From Planctomycetales bacterium (GTDB lineage Bacteria; Planctomycetota; Phycisphaerae; SM23-33), in the NCBI GenBank assembly GCA_030592655.1, contig JAUVIQ010000058.1, forward strand, positions 1-14,515: a stretch of DNA of 14,515 nucleotides, written 5' to 3'. Shown piece after piece: positions 7,661-13,954 of this stretch. The position numbers and the translations under genes were made by a program. A model generated the notes under the pieces. It had not been told where the DNA came from. It saw nothing but the letters and a program-made list of their open reading frames with translations, and made no database searches. The stretch's first letter is position 1; each line of letters opens with the position of its first letter.

Positions 7661-7761
7661 GGTTGATCGGTTGATTGGTTGATTGGTTCATCTGTTTTTC
7701 TTTTCTTCTTTTCTTCTTTTCTTCTTTTCTTCTGTTCCCAAGTCCCTGTTCCCAAATCCCT
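7661..7761. repeat. Back-to-back short tandem arrays (8, 8 and 14 bp)
   Basis: Three different arrays follow each other. GGTTGATC/GGTTGATT/GGTTGATT/GGTTCATC occupies 7661-7692. Four perfect TTTTCTTC units occupy 7701-7732, within an all-pyrimidine run from 7695. A 14-bp duplication (GTTCCCAAGTCCCT / GTTCCCAAATCCCT) occupies 7734-7761, followed by a degenerate AGTCCCTATTC. The pyrimidine run is a candidate triplex-forming tract. This is part of the 577-nt gene-free stretch 7439-8015, in which I see no gene before the HicB-like ORF. Confidence 0.85.
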
Positions 7762-7785
7762 AGTCCCTATTCTCTCTGTATTAAC

Positions 7786-7825
7786 TTTTGCGTTCGCGTT
7801 TGCGCGCGCAAACGCGAACGCAAAA
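7786..7825. repeat. Perfect 40-bp palindrome with GC-alternating centre
   Basis: The sequence is its own reverse complement with no spacer: TTTTGCGTTCGCGTTT, then GCGCGCGC, then AAACGCGAACGCAAAA. The centre (7802-7809) is alternating GC, capable of Z-DNA, and the whole could extrude as a cruciform. A related copy lies 74 bp further on. Confidence 0.95.
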
Positions 7826-7899
7826 CGGATTGCGTCGTCATAAGTCCTTGGTGGCCTTAGTAAATGTTTTTTTGGAATTTTTCGTCTCTCCTATTTTTA

Positions 7900-7929
7900 C
7901 GTTCACGTTTGCGCGCGCATACGTGAACG
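7900..7929. repeat. Second, related palindrome (30 bp, one mismatch)
   Basis: CGTTCACGTTTGCG (from 7900) mirrors CGCATACGTGAACG (to 7929) around GCGCGC, with a single mismatch at 7909/7920. It shares the GCGCGCGC core and the CGTT(C)-CGTTT style of the 40-bp palindrome. The two bracket 74 bp without an ORF. A run of strict purine/pyrimidine alternation spans about 7910-7925. Confidence 0.88.
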
Positions 7930-8015
7930 CAGCGCGGTCAAGTGGCCTGCCCCCATTTTATGTACCACCTGCATGGGAATTGACTTTCCTTTTGCTGATA
8001 AGGATAATAAATATT

Positions 8016-8192
8016 ATGAGAGACTATGAATTCACAGTTGTTATCGAGCAGGATGAAGACGGCCGATTTCTTGCAATTTGCCCGGCCCTTCAGGGATGTT
8101 ACACAGAAGGTGAAACGGAAGCCGAAGCCCGCGAGCTAATCGCCGATGCAATCCGCCTTCACATCCAGGACCGCGCAGCGTGCGTTTTGTGA
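8016..8192 (+). CDS. HicB-like antitoxin-type protein
   Basis: A 58-aa protein with the HicB (RNase-H-like partial fold) signature: YEFTVVIEQDEDGRFLAICPALQGCYTEGETEAEARELIADAIRLHI. This matches the typical beta-beta-beta-alpha start, including the CPALxGC and GxTxxEA motifs. It ends about 10 residues after the helix (QDRAACVL), so it is shorter than most solo HicB-like proteins and lacks a DNA-binding tail. The start at ATG 8016 has AAGGA (8000-8004) 11 nt upstream. HicB normally neutralises the HicA mRNA interferase, but no HicA is seen. Instead a HEPN gene starts 12 nt downstream, so it is probably the first gene of an operon with HEPN and MNT. Whether it is a free-standing antitoxin or an accessory regulator is unknown. 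Confidence 0.85.
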   Translation: MRDYEFTVVIEQDEDGRFLAICPALQGCYTEGETEAEARELIADAIRLHIQDRAACVL

Positions 8193-8204
8193 AAGGGCAA
8201 ATAA

Positions 8205-8582
8205 GTGGATGTTCAGAAGCAGATTAACTATTGGCGAACGAGCGGTGAAGAGGACCTTGTGGCCGCACAATCTTTGCTTGAAAAGGGACACTTGCGTCAC
8301 GCCTTGTTTTTTGCTCACCTCGCTATCGAAAAGGCGCTCAAAGCCCACGTAACTCGCCGGACGTCTGACGTGCCTCCGCGGATTCACGGTCTTGTCCGTC
8401 TGGCCGAGATGGCAGACATGCCGCTTACATCCGAACAGGAGGCTTTTGTTCGCCGTTTTGGTATGTATCAGTTGGAAGGGCGGTATCCGGACTCCGAACA
8501 AGTTCCAATGGACAATGAGACTGCGGCGCGAGAACTGGCGCAGGCTCAGGAGATGCTGACGTGGCTGATCGGGAAATTATAG
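8205..8582 (+). CDS. HEPN domain protein, probable toxin
   Basis: A 125-aa all-helical protein starting at GTG 8205, with GAAAGGG 7 nt upstream. The order INYWRTSGEEDLVAAQSLLEKGHLRHALFFAHLAIEKALKAHV (7-49), then PPRIHGLVRLAEMA (57-70), then RFGMYQLEGRYPD (84-96) is the PF05168-type HEPN layout. Many HEPN proteins are RNases with an RX4-6H motif; here I see His61 after R59 (RIH) and R51/R52, so the spacing is not a clean RX4-6H. The protein could be an RNase with a shifted motif or a non-catalytic HEPN. It overlaps the next gene by 22 nt, the normal arrangement for HEPN/MNT pairs, so it is probably the toxin of a type II or type VII-like system. Confidence 0.88.
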   Translation: MDVQKQINYWRTSGEEDLVAAQSLLEKGHLRHALFFAHLAIEKALKAHVTRRTSDVPPRIHGLVRLAEMADMPLTSEQEAFVRRFGMYQLEGRYPDSEQVPMDNETAARELAQAQEMLTWLIGKL

Positions 8583-8887
8583 ACATTGTTCGGCGTTATC
8601 TGGCTGCGCTGCCGGGTGTGGGCATCCATGCACAACAGGCGGTGCTATTCGGTTCGTACGCGCGCGGTGATTCGGACGAATGGAGCGATATAGATATTGT
8701 CGTAATCGCGCCGGAGTTTGACGGCCGGCGCAGTCTTGAACAAATCCAGCAACTGTGGATGGCAACGGCGTCGGCCGACAACCGCATCGAGCCGATTCCC
8801 TGCGGCTTGGATGAGTGGCAGACCGAACAAGGACGACCCATCCTCGACATCGCCCGCAGAGAAGGCGTCGTCGTAACAGCGGCATGA
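8561..8887 (+). CDS. MNT-family minimal nucleotidyltransferase, probable antitoxin
   Basis: A 108-aa protein with the polymerase-beta nucleotidyltransferase motif: GSYARGDSDEWSDIDIVV at 31-48. This is exactly GSX10DXD (G31 S32 ... D43, D45), with a plausible third acidic residue E77 in IEPIP. The start at GTG 8561 has AGGAG (8548-8552) 8 nt upstream, inside the HEPN gene. In the MntA/HepT system this enzyme polyAMPylates a tyrosine of the HEPN toxin to inactivate it. Here the partner lacks a clear RX4HXY motif, so the modified residue, if any, must be elsewhere. The stop codon lies within the downstream hairpin. Confidence 0.92.
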   Translation: MADREIIDIVRRYLAALPGVGIHAQQAVLFGSYARGDSDEWSDIDIVVIAPEFDGRRSLEQIQQLWMATASADNRIEPIPCGLDEWQTEQGRPILDIARREGVVVTAA

Positions 8888-8911
8888 GGGTGGCGGGTGT
8901 CGCCCTCATGC
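8882..8911. terminator. Hairpin between convergent MNT and methyltransferase genes
   Basis: GCATGAGGG (8882-8890) pairs with CCCTCATGC (8903-8911) and the stem contains the MNT stop codon. There is no long T-run, but as a symmetric stem between convergent genes it could end transcription from both sides. Confidence 0.4.
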
Positions 8912-8956
8912 GGAGCCGTGCACCTGAAAAGCCTTGCGAACCGTTACAGGTACAGG

Positions 8957-9493
8957 CTATTTCAGGAAGGTATGTGTTCGCTTGCCTTTTTTCGACAGCC
9001 TGAACAATCCTGTATTGGTTATCCCGGACACTATTTCATCTTCGGTCATGTGGTGGTCGCTGAAGGACAAGATTCCATTGGGTTTCAATATCCGATGTAA
9101 CTCTTCCAGCACCTCCTGCGGAGTGCTCAAGGCGTGAAAGGTATCGTATAATAGAGCCACGTCTATGCTGTCGGCCGGCAGGCCGGTTTTGCAGTCGGAA
9201 CAGATGGCCTCCACGTTCGTCAGTCGCTTTTTTGAGGCGGTGGCCTGAACGCCCTGGGCTGCGAGTGGATGGATGTCCAGGGCATAGATTTTTCCCGATT
9301 TGCCCACCAGTTCCGCAAGGCCGATTATGTAGCCGCCGGGTCCGCAGCCGTAATCGAGTACGCAAAAGCCCTCTTTTATCCCCACCTCTTTCAAGACGTT
9401 CATCCGCGGCGAAAAGAAATCACGAATTCCAAAGACCAAAGACATAAGTTTGAAGCCGAGATTGGACTGTGGTTTATCCATTACAGTCGGCAT
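8957..9493 (-). CDS. Class I SAM-dependent methyltransferase
   Basis: A 178-aa methyltransferase of the Methyltransf_11/25, UbiE-like style. Motif I is VLDYGCGPGG (45-54), the strand-2 acidic loop IYALDIHP (69-76), motif IV-like DVALLYDTFHAL (111-122) and LKPNGILSFSDHHM (136-149) post-motif. It should transfer a methyl group from SAM; the substrate cannot be predicted. It has no added domain beyond the N-terminal helix (about 10-35, GFKLMSLVFGIRDFF). Its ATG at 9493 directly follows the TAA of the upstream small gene (TAA-ATG), so it is probably translationally coupled. AGGGG lies 6-9 nt before the ATG. Convergent with MNT. Confidence 0.87.
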   Translation of the reverse strand: MPTVMDKPQSNLGFKLMSLVFGIRDFFSPRMNVLKEVGIKEGFCVLDYGCGPGGYIIGLAELVGKSGKIYALDIHPLAAQGVQATASKKRLTNVEAICSDCKTGLPADSIDVALLYDTFHALSTPQEVLEELHRILKPNGILSFSDHHMTEDEIVSGITNTGLFRLSKKGKRTHTFLK

Positions 9494-9733
9494 TTAGACC
9501 CCTAGAAGAGCGGAAGTGAAGTTCTGTGGAATTTCGACTTCCAAAATCTGCTTCACAAGGAAAGGTACATTCCCGAAGCGTTCGTATCCCTGACAAACAG
9601 CATCGTTTCTTGTTTCAAACACATCACAAACATTTTCGCCCCTGATAAGCACGAACTCCCTCTTGGCCTTGCTGAGCAGTTCAACCTTATGGGCTTCATA
9701 GGTTCGGAGTTCTTCTTCAAGCGTTTCTGTCAT
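9494..9733 (-). CDS. Small DUF5678-like protein
   Basis: A 79-aa soluble protein starting at ATG 9733 (AAGGGG about 8 nt upstream); an upstream extension to 9829 would overlap rarA and reads as noise. The pattern ETLEEELRTYEAHKVELLSKAKREFVLIRGENVCDVFETRNDAVCQGYERFGNVPFLVKQI resembles a small family of free-standing proteins (DUF5678) made of a helix, a short strand pair (KREFVLIRGENVCDVF) and a helix (ETRNDAVCQGYERFG). Its function is unknown. It lies 62 nt after rarA and abuts the methyltransferase, so the three may form one operon. Confidence 0.75.
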   Translation of the reverse strand: MTETLEEELRTYEAHKVELLSKAKREFVLIRGENVCDVFETRNDAVCQGYERFGNVPFLVKQILEVEIPQNFTSALLGV

Positions 9734-9795
9734 GCCATAACCCCTTACTCCACCCATGCCGTTATATGCAGGACTTCCGTTCATTTCAAGCGACG

Positions 9796-11205
9796 TTACT
9801 TTGCTTCTTCTCGCAATTTTTTGGCCCATTCGAGGTAGGCGGTGATGTGCTTTTCGTAGCCTCGGTCGGTCGGGGTGTAATAGGCCTTATCCACGCCGAG
9901 GTAATCCTGGTCGGGGCTGATGCCGCCTTTGTAATCGTGGCTGTACTGGTAGCCCTCGGAGTGGCCGTAGAGTTCCTTCATCTTCGGATGCGGCGCGTTG
10001 CGGAGATGATACGGGACCGGAACAGTGCGATTATTTTTCACATCACCCATAGCGTTCCATATCGCCATTGCCGATGCGTTGGATTTCGGCGCACAGGCCA
10101 TATAAATCGCAGCCTGTGCGAGTGTCAGTTGACACTCCGGCAGACCGATGCGTTCGGTTATTGCGAAGGCAGCGGCTGCGACTGAAATCGCCCTCGGATC
10201 GGCGTTTCCGATGTCCTCGCTGGCGAGAATTGCAATCCGCCGGGCGATGAAGCGCGGGTCTTCGCCGGCTACGATCATCCTGGCAAGCCAATAGACCGTC
10301 GCGTCCGGGTCGCTTCCACGCATGGACTTTATCAGCGCGCTTGCGGCATCGTAATGCTCATCGCCTGCCCGGTCGTAACGGATAGCCTTTTGCTGGATGG
10401 ATTCGACAGCCGTTTGCAGGTCGAAGACGAAAAAGGGGTCAGGAGCCTTTTTCGCAGCGGAAGTGGGTTGCTCCTTTTCGGCGTGCTGCCCCTTGCGAAA
10501 AAGGCTCCTGACCCCTTTTTCGTCTAACTGGCTTAACACACCGATTTCCAAAGCCGTCAGCGCCCTTCGTGCGTCGCCGTCGGAAATTTTTGCGATGTGG
10601 GCCAGTGCGTCGTCGTCGGCCCGAACGTTGTACTTACCCAGACCCCTCTCCTTGTCAGCCAGCGCCCGTCGGCACAGGTCGATGATGTCCTGCTCGGTGA
10701 GCGTATTGAAGCGGAAGATGGTCGATCTGCTCAAAAGCGGTGAGTTTATGACGAAAAACGGATTCTCCGTGGTAGCGCCAATAAGGATAATCACTCCGCT
10801 TTCGACGTCTTTGAGCAGGACGTCCTGCTGGGCGCGGTTGAAGCGATGCAGTTCGTCGATGAACACGACGGTTCGCTTGCCGGTCGATGCCAGCAGCGCC
10901 CGGGCCTGTTTTGAAATTTCGCGGACTTGCGAAACCGACGTACTTGCGGCGTCCAGGCCATGGAATGCGTAGTCGCTTTGGCGGGCGATAACGTAGGCCA
11001 GCGTGGTCTTTCCTGTCCCCGGCGGGCCATGGAAAATCAGGCTTGTAAGCCGACCTGCCGACAGCATCCGCCGGAGTAGTTTACCTTGGCCCAGGAATTC
11101 GTCCTGCCCGACGATCTCGTCGATGGTCTGCGGCCTCATCCGCACAGCCAGCGGTGCGTTGCGGGCGATGGCTTCATCTTCAGATGATTTGAAAAGGTCC
11201 GTCAT
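9796..11205 (-). CDS. rarA: RarA/MgsA replication-associated recombination ATPase with in-frame palindrome insert
   Basis: A 469-aa AAA+ ATPase related to clamp loaders, acting at stalled replication forks. The start at 11205 (MTDLFKSSED) is chosen over 11220 because GGAAGG lies 4-5 nt upstream and most RarA proteins begin this way. Walker A is GPPGTGKT (60-67), Walker B VVFIDELHRF (about 113-122), sensor 1 GATTENP (143-149), then SPLLSR (155-160) with the Arg-finger region. A GDARRALTALE helical lid follows, then the C-terminal tetramerisation domain with SALIKSMRGSDPDAT, SEDIGNADPRA and ACAPKSNASAMAIWNAMGD. Residues 228-260 (DEKGVRSLFRKG...DPFFV) are an extra stretch encoded by a perfect inverted repeat between lid and C-terminal domain. 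The frame and all key residues are intact, so the protein is probably functional. Confidence 0.95.
   Translation of the reverse strand: MTDLFKSSEDEAIARNAPLAVRMRPQTIDEIVGQDEFLGQGKLLRRMLSAGRLTSLIFHGPPGTGKTTLAYVIARQSDYAFHGLDAASTSVSQVREISKQARALLASTGKRTVVFIDELHRFNRAQQDVLLKDVESGVIILIGATTENPFFVINSPLLSRSTIFRFNTLTEQDIIDLCRRALADKERGLGKYNVRADDDALAHIAKISDGDARRALTALEIGVLSQLDEKGVRSLFRKGQHAEKEQPTSAAKKAPDPFFVFDLQTAVESIQQKAIRYDRAGDEHYDAASALIKSMRGSDPDATVYWLARMIVAGEDPRFIARRIAILASEDIGNADPRAISVAAAAFAITERIGLPECQLTLAQAAIYMACAPKSNASAMAIWNAMGDVKNNRTVPVPYHLRNAPHPKMKELYGHSEGYQYSHDYKGGISPDQDYLGVDKAYYTPTDRGYEKHITAYLEWAKKLREEAK
10426..10524. repeat. 99-bp inverted-repeat element inside rarA
   Basis: Left arm 10426-10455 (starts GACGAAAAAGGGGTCAGGAG) and right arm 10495-10524 are perfect 30-bp reverse complements around a 39-nt loop. 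The element is exactly 99 bp, a multiple of three, and its edges fall on codon boundaries, so it adds 33 residues with no frameshift. The arm core AAAAGGGGTCAGGAGCC looks like REP-type repeats mobilised by RAYT transposases, though no transposase is in the window. Confidence 0.93.
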
Positions 11206-11262
11206 TCGCCTTCCATTCAAAGTCCCATCTTACTGTCGAAGCAACTTACCGACAAGATGAAC

Positions 11263-11280
11263 CGTTGATTCGTTGATTCG
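11263..11280. repeat. Short direct repeat GTTGATTC
   Basis: CGTTGATTCGTTGATTCG is two copies of an 8-bp unit in the rarA/DUF401 divergent intergenic region. It resembles the GGTTGATT units at 7661-7692, hinting at one repeat family. It may also affect promoter spacing here. Confidence 0.5.
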
Positions 11281-11299
11281 TAGCGTGTACAAACTTGCC

Positions 11300-12619
11300 A
11301 TGCCTGCATTGCTTTACACATTGGGCGCCTTTGGGCTGATACTGATATTGGCGCGGTTTAAGTTGCCGTTGTCGGCGGCGATTGCCGTAGGCGCGGTGGT
11401 TATCGGCGCGCTGTTCGAAATGACGCCGTGGCAGATTACCCAGGCGGTTTTTGCAGGTGCAGTCCACATCGAGACTGTTGCCCTGGCCTGCATCGTAGCC
11501 ATTTTAATTGCCCTGTCGGAGACGATGCGTATTTCGGGCCAGTTGGAGAGGATCGTCTCGCTTGCAAGGGCGTTTCTACGCCGACCTGCTGTGGCGATGG
11601 CGGCGCTTCCTGCGTTGATAGGTTTGCTTCCCATGCCCGGCGGCGCGCTATTTTCAGCGCCGATGGTCGATTCGGCTACCGGCGGCGCGAAAGTTTCCGG
11701 GGCGAGACTCTCTGCCATCAATTACTGGTTCCGACACATCTGGGAATGCTGGTGGCCTCTCTATCCGGGGATGATCCTGGCGGTCAGTATAACGAAACTG
11801 GACTTTTTGTCCTTTATACGGTTCCAGTTCCCTTTGAGCGTTTTCATGATCGTTTGTGGGTTGTTGCTTTTTCGAAAGACGCATTCCGACCTGCACATAA
11901 CCGCTCCGCCGCCGCCGAGCCGGACCAAACGCAAACTACTGAAGGAGACTTCGTCTATCTGGTTAATCGTGGCTATCTGGGGCGTGGTGAAATTGCTGCT
12001 TTGGGCGTTCCTCTACTGTCCGCCGTGCCCCGGTCCCGGCGAACCGGCTTTGACCGGCGTTGACGCGATACTCTCTGCGGTGCATGGTTACGTTCCGATA
12101 GGTCTGGGGATGCTTATCAGCCTTGCCTGGACGATTCGCCTGAATCGCCTCGGCGGCGTGGTCCTTCGCAAGGCCTTCTCGGATAAGCGGGTCTATACGA
12201 TGGCGCTTCTGGTTATCAGCGTGATGGTTTTCAAACACATGCTAACCTGCGCCGATGCGACCGAGCGGATCAGCGTCGAATTGGCCGACGTGAACGTTCA
12301 GGTCGTTGTGGTGATTGCGATTCTTCCGTTTATCGCCGGGATGGTAACAGGTATCGCCGCCGGTTTCGTCGGGACGAGTTTCCCGATAGTGATGGGCCTG
12401 ATACCGGCCTCCGAAGCGATCCCGCCGTATATCGCATTGGCGTTTTTCTTCGGGCACATGGGACAGATGCTAAGCCCGATGCACCTGTGTCTCATCCTGA
12501 GCAATCGCCATTTCAAGACGAGTTTTATGCCGGTCTATCGAATTATCATTCCGCCCATCATCCTTGCCGGCGTGCTGGCGGTGGGGTATTTCATCGTGTT
12601 ACGCGCGATTTTGAATTGA
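11300..12619 (+). CDS. DUF401 family integral membrane protein (putative permease)
   Basis: A 439-aa polytopic membrane protein with about 10-12 hydrophobic segments. The motif GLLPMPGGALFSAPMVD (108-124) and ISGQLERIVSLAR (78-90) are typical of DUF401, a family related to Gnt/SLC13-like transporters. The loop PPPPSRTKRKLLKE (about 208-221) is cytoplasmic by the positive-inside rule. A late motif GFVGTSFPIVMGLIP (about 355-369) and GHMGQMLSPMHLC (about 385-397) resemble substrate-binding re-entrant loops. The substrate is unknown. The start is uncertain: ATG 11300 lacks a good Shine-Dalgarno, and TTG 11273 or GTG 11285 would add 9 or 5 residues. Divergent from rarA and convergent with the MoxR gene. 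Confidence 0.88.
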   Translation: MPALLYTLGAFGLILILARFKLPLSAAIAVGAVVIGALFEMTPWQITQAVFAGAVHIETVALACIVAILIALSETMRISGQLERIVSLARAFLRRPAVAMAALPALIGLLPMPGGALFSAPMVDSATGGAKVSGARLSAINYWFRHIWECWWPLYPGMILAVSITKLDFLSFIRFQFPLSVFMIVCGLLLFRKTHSDLHITAPPPPSRTKRKLLKETSSIWLIVAIWGVVKLLLWAFLYCPPCPGPGEPALTGVDAILSAVHGYVPIGLGMLISLAWTIRLNRLGGVVLRKAFSDKRVYTMALLVISVMVFKHMLTCADATERISVELADVNVQVVVVIAILPFIAGMVTGIAAGFVGTSFPIVMGLIPASEAIPPYIALAFFFGHMGQMLSPMHLCLILSNRHFKTSFMPVYRIIIPPIILAGVLAVGYFIVLRAILN

Positions 12620-12626
12620 GTGAAGC

Positions 12627-12671
12627 TAACGCGGGCGATGCGTAGCATCACTACGTGAGACGCCCGTGTTA
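12627..12671. terminator. Probable bidirectional hairpin between convergent genes
   Basis: TAACGCGGGCG (12627-12637) pairs with CGCCCGTGTTA (12661-12671) with one G-T position; the inner region can fold further (GATGC...GCATC). The right arm contains the MoxR stop codon. It sits 8 nt after the DUF401 stop, so it can serve both convergent genes. It lacks a T-run. Confidence 0.5.
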
Positions 12672-13676
12672 CGGGGTTTGTGGAACGGTTTGGATCGCCT
12701 GGGTGATGATTTCGTCGGTTTCGATGCCTTCCGCCTGGCCTTCGAATGAGAGGATCAGGCGGTGGCGAAGGGACGGGTGTACGACTTTTCCGATGTCCTC
12801 GAAGGCGACGTTGGCTCGCCCGTCGCGCAGGGCGAGAACCTTGGCCGCCAGTAGAATCGCCTGCCCGCCGCGAGGGCTTGAGCCGTAGCGGACGTATTTG
12901 TCGGTCGTTTCGGGCGCGTGTTCGCTGCCCGGGTGCGTCGCCAGCACAAGCCTGCCGATGTAGTCCTTGACGTGCGAAGCCGCAACTACCCGGCGAACCG
13001 CCTGACGCATTTCATCGACCCGCTTACCCGTAACGACATTTTCAGCCGACGGCGTCTCTGCGCCGGTGGTCCGGTCGAGAAGGGTTGTCAGTTCGTCGAG
13101 TTTCGGCGAGCGGACGCGAATCTTGAACATGAAGCGGTCCAGTTGGGCCTCAGGCAGCGGATATGTCCCTTCCATTTCCAGCGGGTTCTGCGTAGCCAGC
13201 ACCAGAAAAGGCGACGGCAGGTGATACCGCCGGCGGGCGACGGTAACGGTCTGCTCCTGCATCGCCTCAAGCACCGCCGATTGTGTCTTGGGCGTAGCCC
13301 GGTTAATCTCGTCGGCCAGAACGAGATTCCCGAAGATAGGTCCGCGCTGGAAGTGGAACCCTTTGGAGCCGGCTTCGTCCGTTTCGACGATATTGGTTCC
13401 GATGATGTCGGTGGGCATCAGGTCGGGCGTGAATTGTATGCGGCTGAAGGACAGGTCCAGCGCTTCAGCGAGCGTTCGGACCAGCAGTGTCTTTCCCAGG
13501 CCCGGCACGCCCTCGAGCAGCGCGTGCCCGCCGGTCAGCAGACAGGTCATCACCTCATCGACCACCTCACCCAGGCCGACGATTACCCGCCCGACCTGCT
13601 CGGTAATCTTCGCATAGTCGGCGTTGAAAGCCTCGGCCACCTGCTCGAAAGTCTCGATATTTTCCGGTTCGGACAT
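12669..13676 (-). CDS. MoxR-family AAA+ ATPase
   Basis: A 335-aa ATPase starting at ATG 13676, preceded by AAGGG 5-6 nt upstream (in GAAAGGGCATA). Walker A is GVPGLGKT (56-63), Walker B LVLADEINR (118-126), sensor 1 ATQNP (161-165), the arginine-bearing EAQLDRF (176-182) and sensor 2 GSSPRGGQA (265-273). This order is diagnostic of MoxR (AAA_3). MoxR ATPases act as chaperones that insert metal cofactors or assemble complexes, nearly always with a VWA/DUF58 protein encoded directly downstream. Here downstream is a convergent DUF401 permease and upstream is a palindromic repeat, so the usual partner is absent. The palindrome ends 21-22 nt upstream of the start and probably lies in the 5' leader. 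Confidence 0.93.
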   Translation of the reverse strand: MSEPENIETFEQVAEAFNADYAKITEQVGRVIVGLGEVVDEVMTCLLTGGHALLEGVPGLGKTLLVRTLAEALDLSFSRIQFTPDLMPTDIIGTNIVETDEAGSKGFHFQRGPIFGNLVLADEINRATPKTQSAVLEAMQEQTVTVARRRYHLPSPFLVLATQNPLEMEGTYPLPEAQLDRFMFKIRVRSPKLDELTTLLDRTTGAETPSAENVVTGKRVDEMRQAVRRVVAASHVKDYIGRLVLATHPGSEHAPETTDKYVRYGSSPRGGQAILLAAKVLALRDGRANVAFEDIGKVVHPSLRHRLILSFEGQAEGIETDEIITQAIQTVPQTP

Positions 13677-13697
13677 TATGCCCTTTCGTAACAAAAT

Positions 13698-13782
13698 ATT
13701 AGCAGGGATACAGGGGATGCAGGGGATAAGATGTTTTTACAAGAAATAAAACATCCCGTGTATCCCCTGTATCCCTGCTAAT
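13698..13782. repeat. Palindromic repeat element, copy B (85 bp)
   Basis: Arms ATTAGCAGGGATACAGGGGA (from 13698) and the reverse complement (to 13782) flank an A/T centre with TTTTTACAAGAAATAAAA. It shares the arm consensus with copy A at 6305-6404, differing mainly at the R in GGGATRCA. It starts 22 nt upstream of the MoxR ATG on the MoxR side and lies in the divergent gap with the zinc-ribbon gene. Confidence 0.88.
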
Positions 13783-13954
13783 TCTTTTCTCGGTTTATGA
13801 TAAACGCTCTTATGCCTCCATGTCGAGGGCGAAGGAGGAAACATCCTTCCGTACTCGCGGCGGATATGATATACGTCCGTGTTGGTGTCGAGTAACTCAT
13901 AGGGCGACTATATTTCGAAACAGGGCATTCTTTCCGGTCTAAGGAGACAGTTCG

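Noticed and set aside
7449..7761. CRISPR array
   Set aside because: Units are 8-14 bp with no unique spacers and no cas genes nearby.
7932..7975. Insertion-sequence end (GGCCTGCCCCCATTTTATGT region) upstream of the HicB-like gene
   Set aside because: It faintly resembles the GGGGTCAGG core in the rarA element, but there is no matching second end or transposase, so it stays a weak impression.
12918..13691. A 257-codon plus-strand frame opposite moxR
   Set aside because: The minus strand holds all MoxR motifs in order; this is a shadow.
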